A stretch of 64,000 bases of DNA from Faecalibacterium sp. An122 (GCF_002160895.1 NZ_NFLL01000008.1:39733-103732); one strand, 5' to 3'; counted from the first letter of the stretch, positions 32,993 through 42,527 are shown. The notes: generated by a model from the letters alone, not told the origin. Numbers and translations: made by a program.

Positions 32993-33901
32993 TCACGAAA
33001 ATAACGCAATTATGTCGGCGGGCAGTGGGCTTTCCACTGTGACGGGGGAGAGCCGCAGGGGCATGTCGATCCAAAAGCCGTCGGGCATGGGATGTCCCTC
33101 CGGCACCAGGAACCGCTGCCGGCCGCAGTGGAGGGCCTGACGCCCGATCCGGTCCCGGTGCCCGCCGTACAGGTCGTCCCCGGCCAGGGGATGGCCGATG
33201 GAGGCGAAGTGGACCCGGATCTGATGGGTGCGCCCGGTGACCGGGACGCAGGCCGCCAGGCTGAGGCCCTTTTCCGCCTTTATAATGGTATATTCGGTGC
33301 GGCTGGGCTTGCCGTCGGGGGTGACGCACCGGCCGATGATGCTGTCGCCCCGGCGGCCGATGGGGGCGTCGATGACCCCCGGGCCCAGGGGCAGCTCGCC
33401 CTCGGCCACCGCATAATAGAGCTTGTCCACGTTTTGGGCCAGCAGGGGAGCGGCGTAACTGGTCTGGGCCGCCAGCACCAGGCCGCTGGTGTCCTTGTCG
33501 ATTCGGTTCACCGGCCGAAAGACCGGGCTGCGGCCGGCGGCCTGCCGCAGGGCGGCGTAGCCGTTGGCCAGGGTGCCGCCGGGATAGTTGAGGGTGGGGT
33601 GGACCGCAATGCCGGCGGGCTTGTCCAGCACCACCGCGAAAAAGTCCTCGTAAACCGTCCGCACCGGGATGTCCGGCTGGGGCTCACAGCCGCCCTCCTC
33701 CTCGGGAAAGGCGAAGGACACCACCTGACCCGGAAAGACCCGCTGGTTGGCCAGAACCGGTTTGCCGTCGGCCCAAAAGCCGCTGCCACGGAACTTCACC
33801 GCCCGCAGCAGATCGGTGGACAGGCGGCACTCCCGCAGAAAGCTGCGGAGCAGGACCCCCTCGGGCCCGGCCTGCGGGGGAACAGGGAAATACAGCCGCA
33901 T
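32993..33901 (-). CDS. RluA-family pseudouridine synthase
   Basis: A 302-residue RNA-modifying enzyme. The catalytic motif reads NRIDKDTSGLVL instead of the common HRLDxxTSGLLL, with the essential Asp kept; also VLDKPAGIAVHP and GRTHQIRVHFASIGHPLAGDDLYGG, both standard. An S4-like N-terminal part (about 1-75) precedes. The RNA target (rRNA or tRNA) is not evident. It lies upstream of the M23 gene promoter and is transcribed away from rnpB. Confidence 0.9.
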   Translation of the reverse strand: MRLYFPVPPQAGPEGVLLRSFLRECRLSTDLLRAVKFRGSGFWADGKPVLANQRVFPGQVVSFAFPEEEGGCEPQPDIPVRTVYEDFFAVVLDKPAGIAVHPTLNYPGGTLANGYAALRQAAGRSPVFRPVNRIDKDTSGLVLAAQTSYAAPLLAQNVDKLYYAVAEGELPLGPGVIDAPIGRRGDSIIGRCVTPDGKPSRTEYTIIKAEKGLSLAACVPVTGRTHQIRVHFASIGHPLAGDDLYGGHRDRIGRQALHCGRQRFLVPEGHPMPDGFWIDMPLRLSPVTVESPLPADIIALFS

Positions 33902-33961
33902 GGCCTGGGGCCTCCTTTCCGGGCTGAAATGTCATATAAGTATAACAAAAAATCCCAAGAC

Positions 33962-33990
33962 TTGCAAATGACGCCGGATTATGGTATCAT
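33962..33990 (+). promoter_or_regulatory. Promoter of rnpB
   Basis: TTGCAA (33962-33967), 17 bases, TATCAT (33985-33990). The expected start falls 7-8 bases later, exactly at the first base of the RNase P P1 helix. Confidence 0.8.
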
Positions 33991-33997
33991 GTAGCGT

Positions 33998-34345
33998 GGA
34001 AAACGAGTGGAACATACGGCGGCGGGGCGGCTTGACCGCTCTGAGGAAAGTCCGGGCTTCACAGAGCACGGTAACTGCTAACGGCAGCCGGGGGTGACCC
34101 CAGGGAAAGTGCAACAGAAAGGAAACCGCCGCACCTTTGTGCGGTAAGGATGAAAGGGCGAGGTAAGAGCTCACCAGCGGATGGGTGACCATTCGGCTTT
34201 GTAAACCCTACCGGAAGCAACGCCTATATGGGACGTACAAGCGCTGCTCGCGTGTCCTGAAGGCGGCACGAGCCCGTCAGCAATGGCGGGCCTAGACAGA
34301 TCGTCGTTTAATACAGAACCCGGCTTACGGTCTATCTCGTTTTCC
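33998..34345 (+). ncRNA. rnpB: RNase P RNA
   Basis: Catalytic RNA that trims the 5' leader of tRNA precursors. The ends pair as P1: GGAAAACGAG (33998-34007) with CTCGTTTTCC (34336-34345). Conserved pieces are all present: GAGGAAAGTCCGGGCTTC (CR-I, near 34050), ACAGAAAGGAAACCGCC, AGGGCGAGGTAAGAGCTC, and the 3' AGAACCCGGCTTACGG. About 348 bases. A promoter directly precedes and a terminator follows at 34360. Confidence 0.97.
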
Positions 34346-34359
34346 ACCTGAGACGTTTT

Positions 34360-34393
34360 GGGGGCCTGCTTTGGACAGCAGGCCTCCTTTTTC
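34360..34393 (+). terminator. Terminator of rnpB
   Basis: GGGGGCCTGCT (34360-34370) pairs with AGCAGGCCTCC (34377-34387; one G-T), then TTTTTC. Confidence 0.85.
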
Positions 34394-34508
34394 TGCGATT
34401 TTAACAGTTTGTTTCTTTTCGTTTTGGTGAAAATGTGCTATACTAAAGCCGATCCATGCTCTTTGGAGCGTCAAATGCTGGTGTAAAATTGGACAGGATG
34501 TGTCTTGT

Positions 34509-36431
34509 ATGAAGGATGGTTTTCTGAAAGCAGCGGCCCTTTCCCCCGCGCTGCGGGTGGCGGACTGCGCCTATAACGCCGGGCAGATTGTCTCGGCCCT
34601 CAACGACTGCGCACGGCGCGGGGTCAAGCTGGCGGTGCTGCCCGAGCTGGCCCTCACCGGGTATACCTGCGGGGATTTGTTCTTCCAGCAGGCGCTGCAG
34701 CAGGCGGCCCTGGCCGGGCTGGAGGAGATCCTCCGGGCCAGCGAAGGGCTGGACCTGGTGGCTCTGGTGGGCCTGCCCCTGATGGTGAACGGCAAGCTGT
34801 ATAACTGCGCCGCCGTGGTCTGCCGCGGCCGGCTGCTGGGCATCGTCCCCAAGACCTGCCTGCCCAACTACGGTGAATTCTACGAAAAGCGCCACTTTGC
34901 CCCCGGCAGCAAGACCGTCCGCACCGTGACGGTCTGCGGCCAGGAGACCCTGTTCGGCACCTCGCTGCTGTTTGCCTGCCGCCAGATGCCCGAGTTTGTG
35001 CTGGGCGTGGAGCTGTGTGAGGATCTGTGGAGCGTTCTGCCCCCCTCCACCTTCCACGCCATGGCGGGCGCCACCGTCATCGCCAACCTGTCCGCCAGCG
35101 ACGAAACCGTCGGGAAGGCGGAGTATCGCCGGGATCTGGTGAGCAACCAGTCGGCCCGGCTGCTGTGCGGCTATCTGTACGCCTCCGCCGGCCACGGCGA
35201 GAGCACTCAGGACATGGTCTTTGCCGGCCACAATCTGATCGCCGAGAACGGCGCCCTTCTGGCCGAGTCCCAGCCCTTTGGGGGCGGGGGCGCCGAGACC
35301 GAGCTGGACTGCGCCCGGATGCTGGCCGAGCGGGCCCGCAACACCAGTTTTGTCCCCTCCGAGGAGGGCTATCAGACCGTGTCCTTTGACCTGGAGGTCA
35401 CCGATACCGTCCTGACCCGGCGGATTGATCCGGCTCCCTTTGTGCCGGGCGATCCCCTCCGCCGCGCCCAGCGGTGCGAGCTGATCCTGCGGATGCAGGC
35501 CGACGGCCTGGCCAAGCGGATCGAGCACACCCACGCCAAAACGGCGGTCATCGGCATTTCAGGCGGCCTGGACAGCTGCCTGGCCCTGCTGGTGGCGGCC
35601 CGTGCCATGCGCCAGCTGGGCCGTCCCGCCGCCGACGTGCTGGCGGTGACCATGCCCTGTTTCGGCACCACCAGGCGGACCCGCAGCAACGCCGAAATCC
35701 TCTGCCAGGAGCTGGGGGTGTCCTTCCGGGAGGTCAACATCACCAACACCGTCCGCAGCCACTTTGCGGACATCGGCCACGACGGCCAGACCCCCGACGT
35801 CACCTTTGAAAACAGCCAGGCCCGGGTCCGCACCCTGGAACTGATGGACATTGCCAACCTGCACGGGGGCTTTGTGGTGGGCACCGGCGACCTGTCCGAG
35901 CTGGCTCTGGGCTGGGCCACCTACAACGGCGACCACATGAGCATGTACGGCGTCAACGCCGGCGTCCCCAAGACCCTGGTGCGCCACCTGGTCCAGTACG
36001 AGGCCGACACCGCATCCAGCGAGGAACTGCGCCGGGTGCTGGTGGATATTCTGGACACCCCCGTCTCGCCCGAGCTGCTGCCCGCCAAGGATGGGGAGAT
36101 CGCCCAGCGCACCGAGGAGCTGGTGGGCCCCTATGAGCTCCACGACTTCTGTTTGTATTACGTCCTGCGGTTCGGCTTTGGCCCCCGGAAGATCTTCCGT
36201 CTGGCACAGGCCGCCTTTGCGGGCCGGCCCGAGTACCCCGACGCGGTGCTGTACAAGTGGCTGCGCAGCTTCTACTGGCGGTTCTTCGCCCAGCAGTTCA
36301 AGCGCAGCTGCCTGCCCGACGGCCCCAAGGTGGGCAGCGTCACCCTGTCTCCCCGCGGCGACTGGCGGATGCCCAGCGACGCCTCGGCGGCGGCCTGGCT
36401 GGCCCAGCTGGAGGAGCTGAACATCCAGTAA
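34509..36431 (+). CDS. nadE: Glutamine-dependent NAD+ synthetase
   Basis: A 640-residue two-domain enzyme that makes NAD from nicotinic acid adenine dinucleotide, ATP and glutamine. The N-terminal nitrilase-type glutaminase has the triad Glu46 (LPELALTGYTC), Lys115 (PKTCLPNYGEF) and Cys170 (VELCEDLW). The C-terminal synthetase has the PP-loop SGGLDS (351-356) and GTGDLSELALGW. Length fits the long glutamine-dependent form. ATG 34509 follows AGGA by 10 bases; a GTG nine bases earlier is possible. Confidence 0.96.
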   Translation: MKDGFLKAAALSPALRVADCAYNAGQIVSALNDCARRGVKLAVLPELALTGYTCGDLFFQQALQQAALAGLEEILRASEGLDLVALVGLPLMVNGKLYNCAAVVCRGRLLGIVPKTCLPNYGEFYEKRHFAPGSKTVRTVTVCGQETLFGTSLLFACRQMPEFVLGVELCEDLWSVLPPSTFHAMAGATVIANLSASDETVGKAEYRRDLVSNQSARLLCGYLYASAGHGESTQDMVFAGHNLIAENGALLAESQPFGGGGAETELDCARMLAERARNTSFVPSEEGYQTVSFDLEVTDTVLTRRIDPAPFVPGDPLRRAQRCELILRMQADGLAKRIEHTHAKTAVIGISGGLDSCLALLVAARAMRQLGRPAADVLAVTMPCFGTTRRTRSNAEILCQELGVSFREVNITNTVRSHFADIGHDGQTPDVTFENSQARVRTLELMDIANLHGGFVVGTGDLSELALGWATYNGDHMSMYGVNAGVPKTLVRHLVQYEADTASSEELRRVLVDILDTPVSPELLPAKDGEIAQRTEELVGPYELHDFCLYYVLRFGFGPRKIFRLAQAAFAGRPEYPDAVLYKWLRSFYWRFFAQQFKRSCLPDGPKVGSVTLSPRGDWRMPSDASAAAWLAQLEELNIQ

Positions 36432-36440
36432 GGAGTGTCT

Positions 36441-36797
36441 ATGCAGCACAAAAAACTGCTTGTGAATCTTTTGTTTGCGGCGGTGATCCTGGCCGCGGCG
36501 GCCGCACTGTTTCTGCTGCGGGACGCCGGCAAGGACCCCGAACGCCCGCTGAAAGCCCAGCTGGTCTACGGCGACGACAGCACCGTTCTGGACCTGCCGC
36601 TGGACGTAAACCAGCGATACGACGTGGATACCGGTTATCTCACCGTCCACATTGAAATCAAGGACGGGGCGGCCCGCTTTGTGGATTCGCCCTGCCCCGA
36701 CCATGTCTGCGAGGGGTATGGCTGGCTGACCCTGGAGGATCAGACCGCCACCTGCCTGCCCGCCCGCGCCGTGCTGACCCTTGTGCCGGCCGGCTGA
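36441..36797 (+). CDS. NusG domain II-containing membrane-anchored protein
   Basis: A 118-residue protein with one N-terminal membrane segment (about 7-24) and an extracytoplasmic NusG-II-type domain: TVHIEIKDGAARFVDSPCPDHVCEG with the conserved cysteine pair, and TATCLPARAVL. Such proteins are common in Clostridia; their role is unknown, but the cysteines suggest a redox or metal link. ATG 36441 follows AAGGAG closely. It lies 9 bases after nadE and is followed at once by the LCP gene. Confidence 0.8.
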   Translation: MQHKKLLVNLLFAAVILAAAAALFLLRDAGKDPERPLKAQLVYGDDSTVLDLPLDVNQRYDVDTGYLTVHIEIKDGAARFVDSPCPDHVCEGYGWLTLEDQTATCLPARAVLTLVPAG

Positions 36798-36817
36798 TGC
36801 AAAGGAGCTTGAACCCT

Positions 36818-38248
36818 ATGGACTTTGACTTTGAGCCGGAGGAGCGCTCGTCCGGTACATCGCGGCATCAGCCGCAGAAGATCCGGCGCAGCGACGAGAA
36901 GTCGGCTGCCGATCCGGTGACGGTGGACAGCCGGGACTTTTTCCAGCCCAGCCAGGAGCCGCCCGCTCCGCCGCCTTCTGCGCCGTCCCATGCGGCCCAC
37001 ACGGCCCATGCGGGCCGCGGGACCCGTCCGGCCCGCACCAACGCCCGCACGGCCGCCAAAGCGTCCGAACATTCACCCATCCGAGGCTTACTTATGCTGA
37101 TCCTGTTCCTGCAGGCAGTCCTGAGCGCGGCAGCTCTCGTGCAGCTGTACCGCACCAAGATGCTGCCCGTCTATTACCTGGCGGTTCTGGCCGCTTTGCT
37201 GGTTTTGGTCTGGCTGCTGGTCTACAAGTGCCAGCGGTACAAGGTGCGGGGGTTCCTGACCCGGGCTCTGTCCCTGGTGCTCAGCGCCGCCATGGCGGTG
37301 GGCTGCGTCTGGGCCCAGCAGGGCCTGGACGCCCTGGACAAGGTCACCATCGGGGATGAAACCATCACCGACTATGAGGCCATGGCCATCACCACCGAAC
37401 CCTTTGTGGTCTACCTCAGCGGCGTGGACACCCGGGGCGACCTGACCGATAACGCCCGCAGCGACGTGAATATTCTGGCGGCGGTCAACCCCCTGACCAA
37501 GCGGGTGGCCCTGGTGAACACCCCCCGGGACTACTACGTGGACCTGGCCGGCACCGACAGCAAGGACAAGCTGACCCACGCCGGCCTCTACGGCGTGGAA
37601 ACCTCCATGGAGACCCTGGGCGGCCTCTACGGGGTGCCAGTGGACCACTATGTGCGGATCAACTTCGCCGGGTTCATTGATGTGGTGGACGCTCTGGGCG
37701 GCATCGACGTCTATTCCGACTACACCTTTACCTCGGTGGGCAGCCCCGGCTATTACAATCCCACCGACTTTGTGGAGGGCTGGAACCATCTGGACGGCGC
37801 CGCCGCCCTGGCCTTTGCCCGGGAGCGCCACGCATTCCCCACCGGCGACATCCAGCGCGGCATTAACCAGATGAAGGTCATCGAGGCCATGCTGAACAAG
37901 ATCAAGAGCCCTGCCATCCTCACCAGCTACAGCCGCCTGCTGGCGGCGGTGTCGGACAACTTTGTCACCAGCCTGTCCTCCAACCAGATCACCGCCCTGG
38001 TGCGGATGCAGCTGTCCGACTTTGCCGTGTGGGACATCGAGAGCTATACCGTCACCGGCAGCAGCTCCTCCAGCACCCACTGCTACTCGGCTCAGGGCCA
38101 GAAGCTGTATGTCATGATGCCCGACGAGGAATCGGTGGCCGGCGCCCAGACGCTGCTCCAGTCGGTCCTCAGCGGCGAGCCGGCCCCCTCGGCCGACAGC
38201 GCCGCCTCCGGCGAGGCTTCCAGCGAAGCCGCCAGCGAGACGGAATAA
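36818..38248 (+). CDS. LytR-CpsA-Psr (LCP) family cell wall ligase
   Basis: A 476-residue protein that in this family transfers polyprenyl-linked glycopolymers to peptidoglycan. A long charged cytoplasmic tail (1-90) is followed by three hydrophobic segments (about 90-170), then the LCP domain from about 200: YLSGVDTRGD, ARSDVNILAAVNP, VNTPRDYYVDL, DKLTHAGLYGVE and ALAFARERHAF, with the conserved Arg and Asp residues that hold the pyrophosphate. It ends in a Ser/Ala/Glu-rich tail. I chose ATG 36818, 10 bases after AAGGAG, over the ATG at 36797 that overlaps the previous stop. Confidence 0.92.
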   Translation: MDFDFEPEERSSGTSRHQPQKIRRSDEKSAADPVTVDSRDFFQPSQEPPAPPPSAPSHAAHTAHAGRGTRPARTNARTAAKASEHSPIRGLLMLILFLQAVLSAAALVQLYRTKMLPVYYLAVLAALLVLVWLLVYKCQRYKVRGFLTRALSLVLSAAMAVGCVWAQQGLDALDKVTIGDETITDYEAMAITTEPFVVYLSGVDTRGDLTDNARSDVNILAAVNPLTKRVALVNTPRDYYVDLAGTDSKDKLTHAGLYGVETSMETLGGLYGVPVDHYVRINFAGFIDVVDALGGIDVYSDYTFTSVGSPGYYNPTDFVEGWNHLDGAAALAFARERHAFPTGDIQRGINQMKVIEAMLNKIKSPAILTSYSRLLAAVSDNFVTSLSSNQITALVRMQLSDFAVWDIESYTVTGSSSSSTHCYSAQGQKLYVMMPDEESVAGAQTLLQSVLSGEPAPSADSAASGEASSEAASETE

Positions 38249-38270
38249 AACCACAGGATTTCATCTTATC

Positions 38271-38302
38271 GTGCAGTGCCGGATGGCACTGCACATTTTT
38301 TG
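38271..38302 (+). terminator. Terminator of the nadE-LCP group
   Basis: GTGCAGTGCC (38271-38280), GGAT, GGCACTGCAC (38285-38294), then ATTTTTTG. Perfect 10-bp stem, 22 bases after the stop. Confidence 0.9.
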
Positions 38303-38349
38303 TGCCTTTTGCTGGTTTTGCGGGATACATCTTGTTGCATATTATAGAA

Positions 38350-38378
38350 TTGACATACTTGTCCCGGTGGCATAAACT
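38350..38378 (+). promoter_or_regulatory. Promoter of the phospho-sugar mutase gene
   Basis: TTGACA (38350-38355), 17 bases, TAAACT (38373-38378). Confidence 0.75.
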
Positions 38379-38444
38379 ATAAGTATAGTCACGAAGATAG
38401 GGGCAGTATGCCCTGCGAAAAAAAGCAAAGGTAAGGTGTTCACA

Positions 38445-40127
38445 ATGTATCTGGATGAATACAAGCGCTGGATGGCGGCCGACCTGGAGGACGCCGATCT
38501 CAAGCCTGAACTGGCAAAAATCGAGGGAAATGATGCAGAGATCAAGGACCGCTTTGCTGTTGCGCTGAAGTTCGGCACCGCCGGCCTGCGCGGCGTGCTG
38601 GGCGCCGGCACCAACCGGATGAATATCTACGTTGTCCGTCAGGCTACCCAGGGCCTGGCCAACTGGGTCAAGACCCAGGGCGGCACCCAGACCGTGGCCA
38701 TCAGCTACGACAGCCGCCTCAAGAGCGATATCTTTGCCAAGACGGCCGCCGGCGTTCTGGCTGCCAACGGCATCAAGGTCCGGATTTACGACGCTCTGAT
38801 GCCGGTTCCGGCCCTGAGCTTCGCCACCCGCTACTACAACTGCAACGCGGGCATCATGGTCACCGCTTCCCACAACCCCGCCAAGTACAACGGCTACAAG
38901 GCCTACGGCCCCGACGGCTGCCAGATGACCGATGACGCCGCCGCCATCGTCTACGACGAGATCCAGAAGACCGACGTGCTCACCGGCGCCAAGTACATCT
39001 CCTTCGCCGAGGGCGTCGAGCAGGGCCTGATCCGCTTTGTGGGCGACGACTGCAAGAACGCCCTGTACGAGGCCATCGAGGCCCGTCAGGTCCGTCCCGG
39101 CCTGTGCAAGACCGCCGGCCTGAAGCTGGTCTACAGCCCCCTGAACGGTTCCGGCCTGGTGCCCGTCACCCACGTGCTGAACGACATGGGTATCACCGAT
39201 ATCACCATCGTTCCCGAGCAGGAGTACCCCAACGGCTACTTCACCACCTGCTCCTACCCCAACCCTGAGATCTTCGACGCCCTGAAGCTGGGCCTGGAGC
39301 TGGCTGAGAAGTCCGGCGCCGACCTGATGCTGGCCACCGACCCCGACGCCGACCGCGTGGGCATCGCCATGAAGTGCCCCGACGGCAGCTATGAGCTGGT
39401 GAGCGGCAACGAGATGGGCGCTCTGCTGCTGGACTACATCTGCGCCGGCCGCATCGAGAAGGGCACCATGCCCGCCAACCCCGTGGCGGTCAAGTCCATC
39501 GTCTCCACCCCGCTGGCCGATGCCATCGCCGCCCACTACGGCGTCGAGATGCGCAGCGTCCTGACCGGCTTCAAGTGGATCGGCGACCAGATCGCCAACC
39601 TGGAGGCCGCCGGCGAAGTGGACCGCTTCATCTTCGGCTTCGAGGAGAGCTACGGCTACCTGGCTGGTCCCTACGTCCGCGACAAGGACGCCGTCATCGG
39701 CTCCATGCTGATCTGCGAGATGGCTGCTTACTACCGCAGCATCGGTTCCTCCATCAAGCAGCGCCTGGAGGAGATCTACAAGGAGTACGGCCGCTACCTG
39801 AACAAGGTGGACAGCTACGAATTCCCCGGCCTGACCGGTATGGACAAGATGGCCGGCATCATGAAGGAACTGCGGGAGAATCCCCCCGCTGAGTTCGCCG
39901 GCCACAAGGTGGTCAAGGTCACCGACTACGAGAAACCCGAGGAGACTGGCCTGCCCGCAGCCAACGTCCTGATCTACACTCTGGAAGGCGGCGCCACCGT
40001 CGTGGTGCGTCCCTCCGGCACCGAGCCCAAGATCAAGACCTACTTCACCACCCTCGGCAAGGACCTGGCCGAGGCACAGGCCCAGAAAGACGCTCTGGCT
40101 GCCGCTCTCCAGCCCCTGCTCGCCTAA
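38445..40127 (+). CDS. Phospho-sugar mutase (PgcA-like phosphoglucomutase/phosphomannomutase)
   Basis: A 560-residue alpha-D-phosphohexomutase that interconverts glucose 1- and 6-phosphate (and possibly mannose phosphates). Signatures in order: KFGTAGLRGVLGAGTNRMN, the phosphoserine loop TASHNPAKYNGYK, the magnesium loop DPDADRVG, sugar-binding GFEESYGYL and phosphate-binding RPSGTEPKIK. The length matches PgcA rather than the roughly 450-residue GlmM. It has its own promoter and terminator. ATG 38445 follows AAGG; the upstream GTG is less likely. Confidence 0.92.
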   Translation: MYLDEYKRWMAADLEDADLKPELAKIEGNDAEIKDRFAVALKFGTAGLRGVLGAGTNRMNIYVVRQATQGLANWVKTQGGTQTVAISYDSRLKSDIFAKTAAGVLAANGIKVRIYDALMPVPALSFATRYYNCNAGIMVTASHNPAKYNGYKAYGPDGCQMTDDAAAIVYDEIQKTDVLTGAKYISFAEGVEQGLIRFVGDDCKNALYEAIEARQVRPGLCKTAGLKLVYSPLNGSGLVPVTHVLNDMGITDITIVPEQEYPNGYFTTCSYPNPEIFDALKLGLELAEKSGADLMLATDPDADRVGIAMKCPDGSYELVSGNEMGALLLDYICAGRIEKGTMPANPVAVKSIVSTPLADAIAAHYGVEMRSVLTGFKWIGDQIANLEAAGEVDRFIFGFEESYGYLAGPYVRDKDAVIGSMLICEMAAYYRSIGSSIKQRLEEIYKEYGRYLNKVDSYEFPGLTGMDKMAGIMKELRENPPAEFAGHKVVKVTDYEKPEETGLPAANVLIYTLEGGATVVVRPSGTEPKIKTYFTTLGKDLAEAQAQKDALAAALQPLLA

Positions 40128-40167
40128 AACATTGGACGGCACCACCGCATTGAACAAAAGTTGAAAG

Positions 40168-40201
40168 CAGCGCACGGATGAAAGTCCGTGCGCTGTTTTT
40201 G
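40168..40201 (+). terminator. Terminator of the phospho-sugar mutase gene
   Basis: CAGCGCACGGA (40168-40178) pairs perfectly with TCCGTGCGCTG (40185-40195), followed by TTTTT. Confidence 0.9.
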
Positions 40202-40296
40202 CTGCAGGGGGCAAAAAGGGCCCCGGCCGGGGGATTATCCCACTGTGGAAGCGGGTTTTTCGGCACCGGGAGCAAAAGTGTAAAAAAATGGAAATT

Positions 40297-40326
40297 CCCC
40301 GCCCCGGCCGGCGGGGATCTTTTGTT
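40297..40326 (+). terminator. Second hairpin with T-rich tail before ispDF
   Basis: CCCCGCC (40297-40303) pairs with GGCGGGG (40310-40316), followed by ATCTTTTGTTTTG. It may be a backup terminator. The bases between the two terminators hold no gene. Confidence 0.6.
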
Positions 40327-40347
40327 TTGTGCGCGGGGCTGAAACAG

Positions 40348-40376
40348 TTGCAGTTTACAAGTCGATGCGTTATAAT
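40348..40376 (+). promoter_or_regulatory. Promoter of the ispDF-cdaA operon
   Basis: TTGCAG (40348-40353), 17 bases, TATAAT (40371-40376). The long plus-strand run to 54734 contains no later clear terminator, so this may drive many genes. Confidence 0.75.
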
Positions 40377-40451
40377 AATAATCGGATTTTTGTAGGATAT
40401 ACTGGACCTTTGCGCATTTGGCAGGCCAGTAACAAGGATGAGGACAGACAA

Positions 40452-41618
40452 ATGAAAAAGAAAGCTTCCGCCGTGATACTGGCAGCAGGCTCCTCCAGCC
40501 GGATGGGCTTTGATAAACTTGCTTTTGACCTGGGGGGCGAGACGGTTTTGGGCCGCAGCCTCCGGGCGTTTGATGCGTGTCCCCAAATCAGCGAGATCAT
40601 CCTTGTGACCGGGGCCGACCCGACTCTGGCCAAACAGGAGGCCGCCCGCTGTCACAAGCCGGTGCGGCTGGTGTCGGGCGGGTCCACCCGGGCCGAGAGC
40701 GCCCGCAACGGCGTGCTGGCGGCGGTGAAGGAGCTGGTGGCCATCCATGACGCGGCCCGGCCCTTTGTGAGCCAGCAGGTCATCGAGGCGGCCCTGAACG
40801 GCGCCGAAGGCTGGGGCGCCGCGGCGCCCGCAGTGCCGGTGAAGGACACCATCAAGTGCGGCACCCCCGGGGATGGACGAACCGTCCCGGCCCAGTGCCT
40901 GGTGAGCCTGACCCCCGACCGGTCCAGCCTGTACGCCATCCAGACTCCCCAGTGCTTTGACCGGGATACATACCTGCGGGTCACCGAACAGCTGGACCCC
41001 CAGAAAGCCCGTCTGGTCACCGACGACGCCAGCCTGTTTGAGCTGTCGGGGCTGCCGGTGCGGCTGACCCAGGGAGACTACGCCAACTACAAGATTACAA
41101 CCCGGGAGGACCTGCCCGGCGCCCCGATGCAAGGAGAGACCAAGATGCGTATTGGACATGGTTATGACGTGCACCGCCTGGTGGAGGACCGCCCCCTGAT
41201 TCTGGGCGGCGTCAACGTGCCCTTTGAAAAGGGCCTGCTGGGCCATTCGGACGCCGACGTCCTGACCCACGCCGTCATGGATGCGGTGCTGGGCGCGGCG
41301 GCGCTGGGGGACATCGGCCAGCACTTCCCCGACAATGACCCCGCCTATGCCGGGGCCGACAGCCTGGCGCTGGCACGGGCGGTGGCCGCCCTGGTGGAAA
41401 AGGCCGGCTGGAAGGTGGGCAACATCGACGCCACCATCCTCTGCCAGCGGCCCAAGCTGGCCCCCCATATCCCCGCCATGCGCCAGAATCTGGCGGCAGC
41501 CTTTGGCCTGCCGGTGGATGCGGTGAGCGTCAAGGCCACCACCGAGGAACATCTCGGCTTTACCGGGGAGGGGCTGGGCATTGCCGCCCACGCCGTCGCC
41601 TTGATTCAGCCCCGCTGA
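40452..41618 (+). CDS. ispDF: Bifunctional IspD-IspF (MEP cytidylyltransferase / MEcPP synthase)
   Basis: A 388-residue fusion carrying two non-adjacent steps of the MEP isoprenoid pathway. Residues 1-230 are Isp[26 protein letters not shown] and DDASLFE. Residues 232-388 are Isp[28 protein letters not shown] and [16 protein letters not shown], with zinc ligands Asp and His in GYDVH. The join has an AAGGAG site (41131-41136) 8 bases before the in-frame ATG 41145, so IspF alone may also be made. ATG 40452 follows GAGGA. IspF supplies precursors for the undecaprenyl lipid used in wall synthesis. Confidence 0.95.
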   Translation: MKKKASAVILAAGSSSRMGFDKLAFDLGGETVLGRSLRAFDACPQISEIILVTGADPTLAKQEAARCHKPVRLVSGGSTRAESARNGVLAAVKELVAIHDAARPFVSQQVIEAALNGAEGWGAAAPAVPVKDTIKCGTPGDGRTVPAQCLVSLTPDRSSLYAIQTPQCFDRDTYLRVTEQLDPQKARLVTDDASLFELSGLPVRLTQGDYANYKITTREDLPGAPMQGETKMRIGHGYDVHRLVEDRPLILGGVNVPFEKGLLGHSDADVLTHAVMDAVLGAAALGDIGQHFPDNDPAYAGADSLALARAVAALVEKAGWKVGNIDATILCQRPKLAPHIPAMRQNLAAAFGLPVDAVSVKATTEEHLGFTGEGLGIAAHAVALIQPR

Positions 41619-41633
41619 CAGGAGTGATAACCA

Positions 41634-42527
41634 ATGAACTGGAGTTCCATCATCGCAAACTTTCAAACCTTTAATCTGGCCGACCTGCTGGATGTGCTGA
41701 TCGTCACCTTTGTGATCTATCAGATTCTGGGCATCGTCAGCCGCACCCGCGCCGGCCAGCTGGCCCGGGGCGCTCTGGTGGTGGGCGTGATCTATGTGGT
41801 GGCCACCACCGCCAACATGCGCACCGTCACCTGGATTATGAATTCGCTGCTCCAGGTCGGTCTGCTGACCCTGGTGGTGGTCTTTCAGCCTGAGATCCGC
41901 CGCGCTCTGGAGCGGATGGGCCAGACCGACCAGTGGTTTTTGAAGTTCTTCCGGGTCCGCCATATGGACCCCGCCACCCGCGGCAGCTGGCGCAGCGCCA
42001 TCATTGCCATCTGCGACGCCGCCGAGCGGTTTTCCGAGACCAAGACCGGCGCCCTGATCGTGCTGGAGCGCCGCACCGACCTGGCGGAAATCGAGCGCAC
42101 CGGCACCCCGGTGGACTGTGAGGTCAACCCCGAGATCCTGGGCACCATCTTCTACGAGGGCACCCCCCTCCACGACGGCGCCGCCATCATTGAGGATGGC
42201 CGCATCAAGGCGGCGGGCTGCGTGCTGCCCCTGTCCAACAACCTGGATCTGGGCAAGGATATGGGCACCCGGCACCGGGCCTGCCTGGGCATTGCCGAAA
42301 ACTCCGACGCCATCGCCATTGTGGTGAGCGAGGAGACCGGCATCATCTCGATGGCCAAAAACGGCGTCCTGATCCGCCACTTTGACCGCCAGACCCTCTA
42401 CACCCGTCTGGTGGACGAGATGATCCCCAAGGAAGCCGCTGCCGACCGCAGCAAGGGGTTTGATACCTTCAAGGGACAGGTTCTGTCCCTGATGGACTGG
42501 AGAAAGAAGGAGGGAGAGGGGAAATGA
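41634..42527 (+). CDS. cdaA: Diadenylate cyclase CdaA
   Basis: A 297-residue membrane enzyme that makes c-di-AMP from two ATP. Three membrane segments fill residues 10-85; the DAC domain (about 100-270) has LHDGAAIIEDGRI and DMGTRHRACLGIAENSDA, the DGA and RHR catalytic motifs. Length and layout match CdaA (YbbP). It overlaps cdaR by 4 bases. In most Firmicutes glmM follows cdaR; here it does not, and glmS is about 20 kb away. Confidence 0.96.
   Translation: MNWSSIIANFQTFNLADLLDVLIVTFVIYQILGIVSRTRAGQLARGALVVGVIYVVATTANMRTVTWIMNSLLQVGLLTLVVVFQPEIRRALERMGQTDQWFLKFFRVRHMDPATRGSWRSAIIAICDAAERFSETKTGALIVLERRTDLAEIERTGTPVDCEVNPEILGTIFYEGTPLHDGAAIIEDGRIKAAGCVLPLSNNLDLGKDMGTRHRACLGIAENSDAIAIVVSEETGIISMAKNGVLIRHFDRQTLYTRLVDEMIPKEAAADRSKGFDTFKGQVLSLMDWRKKEGEGK

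Noticed and set aside
38169..42380. 1403-residue minus-strand frame across the mutase, ispDF and cdaA genes
   Set aside because: It spans several well-defined plus-strand genes, their promoters and terminators, and has no motif. Its length only reflects scarce stops in the antisense of GC-rich codons.
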